Shown piece by piece: positions 1-7,898 of a DNA stretch of 64,000 bases. Positions within the stretch are counted from its first letter, which is position 1. The number at the start of each line of letters is the position of its first letter. Under the pieces are notes generated by a model. That model ran no database searches. It worked only from the letters and a program-made list of their open reading frames with translations, and was not told the origin of the DNA. The stretch comes from Bremerella volcania. GTDB lineage: Bacteria > Planctomycetota > Planctomycetia > Pirellulales > Pirellulaceae. Location: NCBI RefSeq assembly GCF_007748115.1, contig NZ_CP036289.1, positions 2,418,001-2,482,000 of the forward strand, in the 5' to 3' direction. Made by a program: the position numbers and the translations under genes.

Positions 1-2
1 TC

Positions 3-2270
3 CTGACTGAGAATCCAAACGGGCCATTCAGCCCTGGCGAACCAACCACCCCAGGCGGAGAACCTGTCGGAGCGGCCAGCGATCCTGCGAACTTCGGCTT
101 GGAAGCATTCGAGCCTACTCAGAATCTTCCAACGCAAGTTGCCGTTCGCGAAACGGTGCTTCGCATCGGTGGAATGCCTCAGGTAACCTTCGGTCAATCG
201 GACGACCCGTTCAACTCGGAAGTCAGCTTCAATTCGTCCGGATTCAATTACGACATCGCTTCCGGTTTCGCTGACATCGTCAGCGAGCAGCCGTTCGGCC
301 AAGGTTCGCTCACGTTCGCCGAACGCAACAACCTGGGTGGCATTTCGTTAAATTCCAACGGAACCGAGACGTCGTCCATCGAAGGTGATTCCAATGGCGG
401 TTACGTCCTCACGCTGAACCTGAGCCGCTTGATTCAGGAAACTTTCAACGTTCAGCAAATCACGGCTAACGCCAACCTGGCGTTCAGCGGAACCATCGTT
501 GCCACGACCGGTGGTGCGGTGCCGCTGCAAGGTACCGTCTTCGTTAAGGATGGGCAGCCGCTGGAAGATGGTTCCGGCATGTTCGTCACGGTCAATAAGA
601 CCCGCACCGCAACCGACGCCAGTGGTCAGGTAGCGGAACTGCCAGACAACGTCGACTGGGCCTCGGAATGGGACTCGCTGTGGGTTGAAGTTTGGGGTAA
701 CACGGCAGACGCAAGTGGCGTCTACGGTGGTACGCTCGACCTGGCCTACAACACCGACTTGTACACTGCCACCCAAATCGAATACGCCTCGTCGATGACC
801 GTCGGTCGCGGTGGTTCGATCGACGACGCCAACGGCACGATCACCGGTCTGGGCAGCCAGTCGGAAGTCTACACGATGGGCAACGGCTCGTTCGTCCTGC
901 TGGGACGCGTCAAGCTCGAATCGCTGCCGGGTGACGGCATCGACGTCTCGGTGGGTGGCGACCTGTCGGCCGAATCGCTCGGCCTGGCCGCAACCAACGC
1001 CAAAATCATGCTCAGCGGTATCGGCGCGGTCGATCCCGATGTGACCGACGTTGCCGAGGTCGATGTCTGGGCCGTCGCTTACGACGCCAACGACGACGGC
1101 AAGATCGGCATTGCCGACTTCAGCCAGTTCATCAGTGCGTACGGCAAGTCGACGCTGACGGCCAACAATGCCCTGTTGGCTGCGTTGGACTTCGATAACA
1201 GTGGGCGTGTGGGGCTGTCCGATTTCTCGGCCTTCATCCAGAACTACGGCAAGAACAAGCTGAACGCCGCCAGCATCAAGTATCCCGAAACCTTCACCCA
1301 GATGTGGGTTGGTAAGGGGGTTGAACTGAACGGTCCAGACAGCCTGCAGGATGTCTTTGACCAAGCCATCAGCGACTGGCAAGACGCACTGGGTTGGGAA
1401 GAACCAATCGATGTCAAGCTGGTCGTGAAGGACTTCGGCGATGCCCAACTGGGTGAAGCCGAGCTTCTGGGGCTCGACGAAAACGGCCTGCCGCAGTTCG
1501 GTATCTTGACCTTGGACGACGACGGTGCCGGTCTGGGTTGGAGTTCTGACCTGGAAGGCGGCCCCGCCGAAGGCCAGTACGATTTGTACACCGTGATCCT
1601 GCATGAACTGGGTCACTTGTACGGCTTCATGTCGCACTATGCCGGGTTCGCGGACAACGTGGTCACCGACCATGATGGCAACAAGATATTCATCGGTTCC
1701 GACTTTGTCGCGGTCCTGGACGACTACGCACATCACCTGGATGCCACCGAGCACATGGGCGACGTGATGAACGCTGCCCTCGACCCAGGCCAACGTAAGC
1801 TGATTTCGGCTCTGGATGTCCAGATCCTGCAAACGGCCTACGAATCGGCTACCTCCGGTCAATCGGTCGGCGGTGGTTCGGCTGCTCTGCATGCCACCGT
1901 GACGACTCAGTCGATCGTCGAAGAAACGATCGCTCCGGTTGTCACCGAAGCTCCAGTTTCCTTCGTGTTCGACAAGGTGGTCGATGTCGAAAGCGTCAGT
2001 GGCCGCACCGGCTACGAAGCGACTATCTCACCGGTCGTTTACAACGAACTGATCAAGAACGGTGTTCGTGTGACGACCTCCTCGTCCACCGAAGTTCAAC
2101 AGCAGATCGAAGAAGTCGACTCGGCGGTAGCCACGCTGGCGATCGAAGACTCGTCGCTGCTGCTGGCGGATTCGGTCGAGAACGCGGAATACTTCGCCAC
2201 CGAAGAAGATTCGACCAACGTCGACGACCTGTTCGCCGAATGGGATTTCAACTCGGATCTGGAAGGTTAA
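3..2270 (+). CDS. Secreted dockerin-containing zinc metallopeptidase-like protein, 5' truncated
   Basis: The frame is open from the first codon of the window, so the protein begins upstream; about 755 residues are visible. The first half is rich in Asp, Gly, Ser and Thr and almost free of Cys, as in secreted surface proteins. Two EF-hand-like loops, DANDDGKIG and DFDNSGRVG, lie about 40 residues apart (about 1080-1250) and form a dockerin type I-like calcium module. A zinc peptidase motif HELGHLYGFMSH follows at 1602-1637. HExxH and the Gly fit metzincin/M10-like enzymes, but the third His is one residue later than in HExxHxxGxxH, so the exact family is uncertain. The C-terminus is acidic. 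Likely an exported, calcium-binding peptidase; substrate unknown. A terminator follows at 2308. Confidence 0.75.
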   Translation: MTENPNGPFSPGEPTTPGGEPVGAASDPANFGLEAFEPTQNLPTQVAVRETVLRIGGMPQVTFGQSDDPFNSEVSFNSSGFNYDIASGFADIVSEQPFGQGSLTFAERNNLGGISLNSNGTETSSIEGDSNGGYVLTLNLSRLIQETFNVQQITANANLAFSGTIVATTGGAVPLQGTVFVKDGQPLEDGSGMFVTVNKTRTATDASGQVAELPDNVDWASEWDSLWVEVWGNTADASGVYGGTLDLAYNTDLYTATQIEYASSMTVGRGGSIDDANGTITGLGSQSEVYTMGNGSFVLLGRVKLESLPGDGIDVSVGGDLSAESLGLAATNAKIMLSGIGAVDPDVTDVAEVDVWAVAYDANDDGKIGIADFSQFISAYGKSTLTANNALLAALDFDNSGRVGLSDFSAFIQNYGKNKLNAASIKYPETFTQMWVGKGVELNGPDSLQDVFDQAISDWQDALGWEEPIDVKLVVKDFGDAQLGEAELLGLDENGLPQFGILTLDDDGAGLGWSSDLEGGPAEGQYDLYTVILHELGHLYGFMSHYAGFADNVVTDHDGNKIFIGSDFVAVLDDYAHHLDATEHMGDVMNAALDPGQRKLISALDVQILQTAYESATSGQSVGGGSAALHATVTTQSIVEETIAPVVTEAPVSFVFDKVVDVESVSGRTGYEATISPVVYNELIKNGVRVTTSSSTEVQQQIEEVDSAVATLAIEDSSLLLADSVENAEYFATEEDSTNVDDLFAEWDFNSDLEG

Positions 2271-2307
2271 TCGCTCGACGGAAGCGAATAGCCATCAAGA
2301 TCGCAAG

Positions 2308-2343
2308 CAAGAGCCGCGCCTTCCCGGGGGCGGCTCTTGTTTT
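2308..2343 (+). terminator. Rho-independent terminator
   Basis: A perfect 10-bp stem, CAAGAGCCGC paired with GCGGCTCTTG (2308-2317 and 2330-2339), is followed directly by TTTT. It lies 38 bases after the stop of the dockerin/metallopeptidase gene and separates it from the M24 peptidase gene. Confidence 0.85.
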
Positions 2344-2480
2344 GCGCGCTGCAAGCTATTGCTCCCCTTGGGGATGGGGAAATTCATCGCTCTTCCATAC
2401 TTTTCAGCTTGGCGCCTGGCTGTTAGGTTGTCCTCCGCATTCATCCTCTCTCACCGATATCTACGTAGCGGAGCACAATC

Positions 2481-3584
2481 ATGCTTGGAATCGACATCGA
2501 CGCTTGCCGTAGTCGCCAGAAACGCTTGTTAAATGCCTTGCAAAGCCAATTGCTTGACGCCATCGTCGTCACGCAGAACGAGCACGTCCAATGGCTGGCC
2601 GGGCCTCGCTACGATTTCAAGTTTTCGCCAGCTGCGGTCCTGTTCGCCGATGGCCGCCTGGCACTGGTCGCTCCGAACGAAGCCCCCGAATCGGCCGCCG
2701 CGGATGACGTTCGTACTTACGAAGCCCAGTGGCTCTGCACGCTCCGCAACGATCAACGAGCCGCGTCGAGCGCGAAAGTCCTCGATATCCTCCAACAAGC
2801 TGCCACGGTCAAGCGACTGGGCGTCGAGTACTCCAGCTATCCGGTCCATGTCTCGAGTCAGTTCAGCGCCGAGCTGATCGACGTCGAGCCAGAGATCTAC
2901 CGTCAGCGCCGCAAGAAAGACGCCGACGAACTGGCCAAGATCCGCATGGCTATCAGCGGCACCGAAAAGATGTACGAAAAGGCCCGCGAGATCATTTGCC
3001 CCGGCATCAACGAACTGGAGGTCTTCAATCAGCTGCAAGCGGCCGCCGTCGTCCAGTTTGGTGAAGCACTCACAGGCACCGGCAACGACTACGCCAGCGG
3101 CGAAATGGGAGGCCCTGCCCGCGATCGCCGCGTGGAAGATGGCGAGCTGTACATTCTCGATCTCGGCCCGGCCTTCCGCGGCTACTTCGCCGACAACAGC
3201 CGCGCGATCGCCGTCAACGGCAAGCCAACTGACGAGCAGCAGGAAGCCTGGACCTACATCATGAAGGTCTTCGCGCATCTCGAATCGGTTGTGAAGCCAG
3301 GCAAGAGTTGCAAGGAACTGTTCCTGGAAGTTCAAGACATCCTGAAACAAGCCCCCATCGGCGAGTTCCCCCATCACCTGGGCCACGGCATCGGCTTGTA
3401 CCCCCACGAGGCCCCGCACTTGAACTCAAGCTGGGACGATACCTTCGCCGTCGGCGACGTCTTTACCTGCGAACCAGGCCTCTACGATGCCCGCCTGAAA
3501 TTCGGCATGCGTCTGGAAAACGACTACCTGGTCACCGAAACCGGCATCGAAAACCTCTCGCCATTCAAGATGGAACTGGCTTAA
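2481..3584 (+). CDS. M24 family metallopeptidase (Xaa-Pro aminopeptidase-like)
   Basis: A 367-residue cytoplasmic enzyme with a creatinase-like N-terminal domain (about 1-140) and a pita-bread catalytic domain (about 150-367). The five usual metal ligands are visible: Asp227 (ILDLGP), Asp238 (YFADNS), His302 (HLGHGIG), Glu331 (CEPG) and Glu346 (MRLEN). The family hydrolyses peptide bonds N-terminal to proline in short peptides, using two divalent metals. Length is normal for Pro-Xaa peptidases. The ATG is preceded by GGAG at good spacing. There is no signal peptide. The gene is monocistronic, with a terminator before it and repeats after it. The exact substrate (Xaa-Pro peptides or proline dipeptides) cannot be decided from sequence. 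Confidence 0.85.
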   Translation: MLGIDIDACRSRQKRLLNALQSQLLDAIVVTQNEHVQWLAGPRYDFKFSPAAVLFADGRLALVAPNEAPESAAADDVRTYEAQWLCTLRNDQRAASSAKVLDILQQAATVKRLGVEYSSYPVHVSSQFSAELIDVEPEIYRQRRKKDADELAKIRMAISGTEKMYEKAREIICPGINELEVFNQLQAAAVVQFGEALTGTGNDYASGEMGGPARDRRVEDGELYILDLGPAFRGYFADNSRAIAVNGKPTDEQQEAWTYIMKVFAHLESVVKPGKSCKELFLEVQDILKQAPIGEFPHHLGHGIGLYPHEAPHLNSSWDDTFAVGDVFTCEPGLYDARLKFGMRLENDYLVTETGIENLSPFKMELA

Positions 3585-3620
3585 TAAGTTTCAAGCTGGT
3601 TGTCGTCCCCCAACCCTCCA

Positions 3621-3659
3621 CTCCCCTCGCCCCGATGGGAAGAGAGCCAGGGTGAAGGG
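3621..3659 (+). repeat. Dispersed intergenic palindrome, family C
   Basis: CTCCCCTCGCCCCGATGGGA followed by AGAGAGCCAGGGTGAAGG. The same layout (CCCTCTCC, short loop, GGGAGAGGG, then a TTAGGGTGAGGG-like tail) recurs at 5160, 5290 (reversed), 14735, 14870 (reversed) and more loosely at 18248. This is a REP-like dispersed element. Confidence 0.6.
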
Positions 3660-3701
3660 CAAACCGGGTACCAACTTCTCGAATGCAAGAAGAGAAGACC
3701 A

Positions 3702-3831
3702 ACCACGGATGGCACGGATGAACACGGATAGAAGAGAAATGGTATGTGGGTGCCACTGCCGCCCCCGGCAGTGCGACGTTGGTACCCGTTCTCGATTCAT
3801 TCCCATCCGTGATATCCGCGTCATCCGTGGT
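3702..3831. repeat. Inverted-repeat element built on the CCACGGAT/ATCCGTGG unit
   Basis: The left arm carries ACCACGGATGGCACGGATG and CACGGAT; the right arm carries ATCCGTGATATCCGCGTC and ATCCGTGGT, so the arms pair about 70 bases apart. In the middle a short perfect palindrome, CACTGCCG/CGGCAGTG (3754-3773), could form its own hairpin. Similar GGTACC-containing stretches (3667 and 3781) suggest the element contains smaller units. One arm-like copy recurs at 18377-18404. Both copies are intergenic. Confidence 0.7.
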
Positions 3832-3952
3832 CAAAAATTTTTTTCTGCGCGCACTATCTCACTGAAGCGCTAGTCCTCTAAATTGCACGTACACCCGACG
3901 AAGCAATCACGCTTCCGGGTGCCAAGCCCACGTTCGCGTGGGCATGCCCTCT

Positions 3953-4149
3953 CAGCCCCAACGGGGCGACAGAGAATAGCCAGGGGCGTCAGCCCCTGGT
4001 AGGTGACCAGAAAAAAACAAGCCCTGAAAGGGCGACAGAACCTATGTGTCATTCATGATTCTGTCGCCCCGTTGGGGCTCACCATTCGTCATGCATCCAG
4101 GACCAGGGGCTCACGCCCCTGGCTATTCTCTGCCGCCCCCTTGGGGCTC
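3953..4149. repeat. Large imperfect inverted repeat, AGCCCCAACGGGGCG / CCAGGGGC type
   Basis: The left half reads AGCCCCAACGGGGCGACAGA, then ATAGCCAGGGGC-GTC-AGCCCCTGG. The right half is its imperfect reverse complement: CCAGGGGC-TCAC-GCCCCTGGCTAT, then GCCGCCCCCTTGGGGCT. A third related unit, GCCCTGAAAGGGCGACAGAA, lies in the centre next to TTCTGTCGCCCCGTTGGGGCT. Each unit is itself palindromic. No coding frame fits it. It lies between the M24 peptidase gene and a hypothetical gene. Confidence 0.7.
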
Positions 4150-4232
4150 GGAAGAACTCGAATCCAAGGGTGATACCAAACGTTCACCACTCGTTTTTCT
4201 CGTCCCTAACACACTCAACACTCGAAAACGTC

Positions 4233-5123
4233 ATGTCCCATTCACACGCACCACAACCTGAACAACACGGAGCTGGCTCAACCGGCCACGCTCCGCAGGT
4301 TGCCGTGCGCGAGGGGAATCGACTGCTCTGCCCCTGTTGCGGAGAAGTGTTGATGGTCTTGCAGGAACAGCCGGCCAACGAGTCGCAGCCCAAGAAATTC
4401 TGGCCGCCGAAGATGGCCCCTCCGAAACGAACGCCTCGCCCACAATCGGCCACGCTCAACGAAATCATTCGGCGGCAAGAGGCCCAGGAGGAAGCCGCGT
4501 TTCAGGCTGCGATGGCGAAGGACGTTCCTAGCCAGGACCCGCCTGTCGAAGCGTTCGGCCCCGACCGGCCCCATTACCGGGCCGACAGCATCGTGGTCGA
4601 AATCGATCCGGAGGTCGCGGCGTACGAGTTCCCCGAAATCGATCCTCCCCTGGTCCCCAACGGCCGAACGCCCAAACGTTCGCGAAGTGATTCTTGCGAA
4701 TACCGCGAGCCCCGCGAACGCGACGCCGTGACGCGCTACGAGGAACGAAAGCGTTACCGGCTGCGGCAGCCGCTGCGCGAGCCGCTCACGTACGAAGCCG
4801 CACGGCTGTACGCGTGGATGTTCTACCGCATGAAGAAGCTCAACCTGCAGCTGATCGAGGAGATCACCGCGAAACAGGCCGAGATCGATGCGCTGGAAGA
4901 GGAACTCAACGCACCGGTGAAAGAGGCTTTCAGCGAAGAGCAACCGCCAAGCGAAACGCCGCCCCAAGTAATCTCCCGAGCCGTAACCAAAAAGATCATC
5001 ACGCCTACCCGGCGCGAACACGTGCTTCGTGCGATTGAAAAGCGTGTCCACGCGCACGCGAGCATGGCGTCCAACAACGAAACACGACAAGTCGAAACGG
5101 CCCACGAACGCGGGCCGCCTTGA
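4233..5123 (+). CDS. Hypothetical protein with N-terminal CxxC motif
   Basis: About 296 residues from the ATG at 4233; an upstream in-frame start at 4170 would run into the repeat region and looks less likely. Near the N-terminus RLLCPCCGEVL gives a CPCC knuckle that could hold a metal or a disulfide. The rest is charged and rich in Arg, Glu and Pro, with an Arg-rich central stretch (about 165-200) and a predicted coiled coil around EEITAKQAEIDALEEELN. There is no signal peptide or membrane segment. The family was not recognised. The reading frame is consistently coding-like in third-position GC, so I think it is real; function unknown. Confidence 0.55.
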   Translation: MSHSHAPQPEQHGAGSTGHAPQVAVREGNRLLCPCCGEVLMVLQEQPANESQPKKFWPPKMAPPKRTPRPQSATLNEIIRRQEAQEEAAFQAAMAKDVPSQDPPVEAFGPDRPHYRADSIVVEIDPEVAAYEFPEIDPPLVPNGRTPKRSRSDSCEYREPRERDAVTRYEERKRYRLRQPLREPLTYEAARLYAWMFYRMKKLNLQLIEEITAKQAEIDALEEELNAPVKEAFSEEQPPSETPPQVISRAVTKKIITPTRREHVLRAIEKRVHAHASMASNNETRQVETAHERGPP

Positions 5124-5159
5124 TTGTGTCAGCCCAAGAGGCTGACAAGAAAATCCTGT

Positions 5160-5196
5160 CCCCTCTCCCTCGCAGGGAGAGGGCCAGGGTGAGGGT
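5160..5196 (+). repeat. Dispersed intergenic palindrome, family C
   Basis: CCCTCTCCCTCGCAGGGAGA followed by GGGCCAGGGTGAGGG. It is the same unit as at 3621, 5290, 14735 and 14870, and lies in the gap between two convergent genes. Confidence 0.65.
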
Positions 5197-5289
5197 TTGT
5201 TGTGCGGTTTTTGCCTCACATCGCTGGTTGAAAGTTCCGAGTCCATCGCGAACATAGGCCGCGCATGCGCTTTCAGGCCGGCGGGGATA

Positions 5290-5332
5290 ACCCCGCACCC
5301 TATCCTTCTCCCCTCGGGGGAGAGGGGACAGG
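5290..5332 (-). repeat. Dispersed intergenic palindrome, family C (reversed)
   Basis: Reads CACCCTATCCTTCTCCCCTC then GGGGGAGAGGGGACAGG, the reverse orientation of the copy 100 bases upstream. The pair forms a head-to-head arrangement downstream of yqgE. Confidence 0.65.
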
Positions 5333-5364
5333 AATGTGCTGCGCCTAGGGTGTTGCCTTGCGTG

Positions 5365-5928
5365 TTAGTTCACGTTGGGGTCTTGTGGCATGCGCTTCAG
5401 GTTGAGGGACTCGCGCATGATATTCGAGCCTACTTCGCCGGAGACGCTTTTCCAGAGGATGTCGTTGTTGGTCTCGAAGACTTGTTCTTTCTTGGCTGGC
5501 AGCGTGAGCCAACCGCCCACTTCCAGTTCGGCTTCCAGTTGTTGGGCGCCCCAGCCGGAGTAGCCGAGGAACAAGCGAAACTCGCTTCGGCTTTCGTGAA
5601 TCAGCGGCTCGATGTTTTCGCGTTGGCTCGAGAAGTAGACGCCGGGGATCACCTCCAATTCAGCGAACTTCTCTTCCTGGTGAATCGCCATCAAGGGGCC
5701 TTCGACCGGTCCCCCTTGCAACACGTTTTCCGGGGCGTCGATGTTTTCGCCGGAGACGTTCTTCCAGATTTCCTGAACGGTGAGATGGATCGGGCGGGTA
5801 AGCACCAGACCCAGCGCGCCTTCGTCGTCATGCTGAACCATCAGCACCACGGTTCGCAGAAAATTGGGATCGGGGAGGTAAGGGGACGCAATCAGAAATT
5901 GTCCGGCCAAAGATTGCATCGCTGGCAT
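5365..5928 (-). CDS. yqgE: YqgE/AlgH family protein
   Basis: A 187-residue protein whose whole length fits the YqgE/AlgH family: LAGQFLIASPYLPDPNFLRT at the N-terminus, then VVLMVQHDDEGALGLVLTRP and the later GGPVEGPLMAIH. The family is widespread and structurally known, but its biochemical role is not settled; AlgH was first described as an alginate regulator in Pseudomonas. It is cytosolic, with no catalytic motif recognised. The start ATG at 5928 follows a GAGGAG box at short spacing. It begins 26 bases after the FabH-like gene on the same strand, so the two are probably cotranscribed. Confidence 0.9.
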   Translation of the reverse strand: MPAMQSLAGQFLIASPYLPDPNFLRTVVLMVQHDDEGALGLVLTRPIHLTVQEIWKNVSGENIDAPENVLQGGPVEGPLMAIHQEEKFAELEVIPGVYFSSQRENIEPLIHESRSEFRLFLGYSGWGAQQLEAELEVGGWLTLPAKKEQVFETNNDILWKSVSGEVGSNIMRESLNLKRMPQDPNVN

Positions 5929-5954
5929 AGCTCCTCGGAGTCAGAACAAACGGG

Positions 5955-6965
5955 TCAACCGCCGTTGCCGTAGTGATCGTGCCAGATGCATCCGCCCCAG
6001 GACCAACCAACCCCAAAACCCACCAAAAGATGTTTGGCGCCTTGGGTCAGTCGATTCTGCTGTCGCAAGTCGTGAATCAAAAGGGGAATCGTCGCCGAGA
6101 CCGTGTTGCCAACGGTCTCTAGTGCGATTGGCATACGATCGCGTTCGATCTCCAGGGCTTCCTGCAGCTGCTCCAGCATTTTACGGGTCGCCTGATGAAA
6201 TAGATAGAGTTCCACGTCCGATTTCGGAATCCCTGCCGCGGAGAAGATATTCTGCACCAACTGCGGAATCGCCCCGACGGTGAAGCTGATTAGCGCCGGA
6301 CCATCCATGTACAAGCGGCTATTCCAACGCTTACGATGGCGCGGCGTGTGGGCGTCTTCCGCCAGGCGGGCTCCCCCGTCGGTGACCATCAGCGTATCGG
6401 CCCCGCTTCCGTCGGTACCGAACTGGAAGCCGTCGAGGGTCGGTTCGGGGCAGGCTTCAATCAGCGTCGCAGCGGCCCCATCGCCGAAGATCGTCCGTAA
6501 GCTGCGATCGTCGGGATCGATGTATTTAGAATAGGTTTCGGCTGTAATAAAGAGGACTCGGCGAGCAATGCCAGCACGGATGAGCCCTTCGGCCAGTGAC
6601 AAGCCGTAAATGAACCCTGAGCACCCCAGATTGAAATCCAACGCCCCGCACGAGATCCGCAGACCTAGCCGCTGTTGCATCAGGCAGGCCGTCGTCGGCA
6701 GGGGGTAGTCTGGTGTTTGCGTACAAAAGAGGAGGAAATCGATCGACTGCGGGTCGATCTGGTGTTCTTCGAACAGCCGCTGGGCCGCTTTGACTCCTAA
6801 ATCGGACGCGCACTCGCCGGGCGCGGCGATATGTCGCGAGGCGATCCCGGTTTTGGTGTAAATGAGATCCATGTCCCAGCCGGGAAATTCGTCCTGGAGT
6901 TGCTGGTTGGTCTCAATCCTTTGGGGAAGGTAGGTAGAGATGGGACCTATGAATGCGTATTTCAC
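5955..6965 (-). CDS. 3-oxoacyl-ACP synthase III (FabH-like, thiolase superfamily)
   Basis: A 336-residue ketoacyl-ACP synthase III. The Cys-His-Asn triad is intact: Cys115 in FNLGCSGFIYG, His257 in LFHQATRKM and Asn287 in ETVGNTVSATIP. Enzymes of this class condense acyl-CoA with malonyl-ACP to begin fatty-acid elongation, or act in secondary pathways. The start is GTG; no better ATG lies upstream in frame. It sits upstream of yqgE rather than in a fab cluster, so it may be a second, specialised KAS III rather than the housekeeping FabH. The substrate cannot be told from sequence. Confidence 0.85.
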   Translation of the reverse strand: MKYAFIGPISTYLPQRIETNQQLQDEFPGWDMDLIYTKTGIASRHIAAPGECASDLGVKAAQRLFEEHQIDPQSIDFLLFCTQTPDYPLPTTACLMQQRLGLRISCGALDFNLGCSGFIYGLSLAEGLIRAGIARRVLFITAETYSKYIDPDDRSLRTIFGDGAAATLIEACPEPTLDGFQFGTDGSGADTLMVTDGGARLAEDAHTPRHRKRWNSRLYMDGPALISFTVGAIPQLVQNIFSAAGIPKSDVELYLFHQATRKMLEQLQEALEIERDRMPIALETVGNTVSATIPLLIHDLRQQNRLTQGAKHLLVGFGVGWSWGGCIWHDHYGNGG

Positions 6966-7338
6966 AAACGAAACTCTTCACTTCAATTTGACAGCTGGAG
7001 TTGGCCGATCACCTGCGTCTGGTCAGAGCGGCCTTCCGGAGCGCCAAAGCGCACCATGTGGGTCCTCGAAGCTTATCAATTCCGGGATACGTGCGATACC
7101 CAGGCGTAAGAATTACCTACTTTGGACGGTTTGCAGTGGCGACGGGCACGGCCTTGTCGGGGGCTGGATGTCTGAGGCAACGAACGTCGGTTTGGGTAAT
7201 CTGCCAAAGATTTACGGGGAGCCGATTGCCCCTTTTCTGGTAGCAGCGGAAAAACTGCGGTCAGGCCTTCGTTTCTGCCGAAAAAACGTTCGTGTCTTTC
7301 CATCAAAAGTATGGGCGTCGTTTTGAAGGGAATCAAAA
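6966..7338. other. Divergent intergenic region, no gene seen
   Basis: 373 bases between the GTG start of the FabH-like gene and the TTG start of the gene at 7339. It should hold the promoters for both directions. I found no convincing -35/-10 pair, no RNA fold and no credible small gene; the short frames here lack ribosome-binding sites. Confidence 0.4.
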
Positions 7339-7887
7339 TTGGCTGCCGGGCGTGTTTTTCGTTATCTGCTGAAGTCGTGGTTGTCCAAGCCGGTTCATCA
7401 GCGAGAAATCTACTCGTGGATCCGTCAGCAAGCTCCGATCGTCAAGATCGCCGAGGTTGGGCTGGGAAAGACCGAGCGTGCTCACGAGTTGATCGAGTTC
7501 GCGCAGCTCTATGCCGACGGCCGTCCGATTCAGTTCCTGGGCATCGACATGTTTGAAGGTCGCCCTGGCGGCGATGGCATTCCGCTGAAGACCGCCCACA
7601 AAACCCTCCATGCCCTGGGAGCCAAAGTTCAGCTGGTTCCCGGCGACGCCGCAAGCGCCCTGCCCCGCGTGGCGAATGCGTTTCGCGACGTGCAGCTGTT
7701 GATTATCTCGGCCGATCAAGATATCGAAAGCATCCGCCAGTCGATCTCGTGGATCCCGCGGATGCTCAACGAGAAGAGCCTGGTGCTGTGGGAAGTGAAA
7801 GACGATAAGGGGCAGTTGAGCTTCGGCCGTTACAGCATGAGCCAGATTGAAGCGATGACCACCAGCCCGGTCCGCCGCGCCGCGTAG
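7339..7887 (+). CDS. Conserved hypothetical protein, possibly methyltransferase-like Rossmann fold
   Basis: 182 residues. The start TTG at 7339 is supported by GAAGGGAA eight bases upstream. An IAEVGLGKTERA segment (about 37-48), IQFLGIDMFEG (about 64-74) and an acidic VQLVPGDAASALP stretch resemble motif I, the acidic loop and motif II of class I SAM-dependent methyltransferases. The usual E/DxGxGxG is altered to EVGLGKT, so SAM binding is not assured. It has no signal peptide or membrane segment. It is convergent with the SHD1 protein gene, 11 bases away. Function unknown. Confidence 0.6.
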   Translation: MAAGRVFRYLLKSWLSKPVHQREIYSWIRQQAPIVKIAEVGLGKTERAHELIEFAQLYADGRPIQFLGIDMFEGRPGGDGIPLKTAHKTLHALGAKVQLVPGDAASALPRVANAFRDVQLLIISADQDIESIRQSISWIPRMLNEKSLVLWEVKDDKGQLSFGRYSMSQIEAMTTSPVRRAA

Positions 7888-7898
7888 CCGTTGGCCTG

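Noticed and set aside
348-1892. A 514-codon minus-strand open frame
   Set aside because: It is antisense to the dockerin/metallopeptidase gene, whose domains are recognisable; no motif supports the reverse frame.
3702-4149. CRISPR-like array
   Set aside because: The units are inverted palindromes of unequal length without regular spacers, and no cas gene is near.
4278-5255. A 325-codon minus-strand frame opposite the CxxC hypothetical gene
   Set aside because: It crosses a family C repeat and is Arg/Phe/Leu-rich like an antisense frame. The plus frame has the CPCC motif and coding-like composition, although neither is certain.
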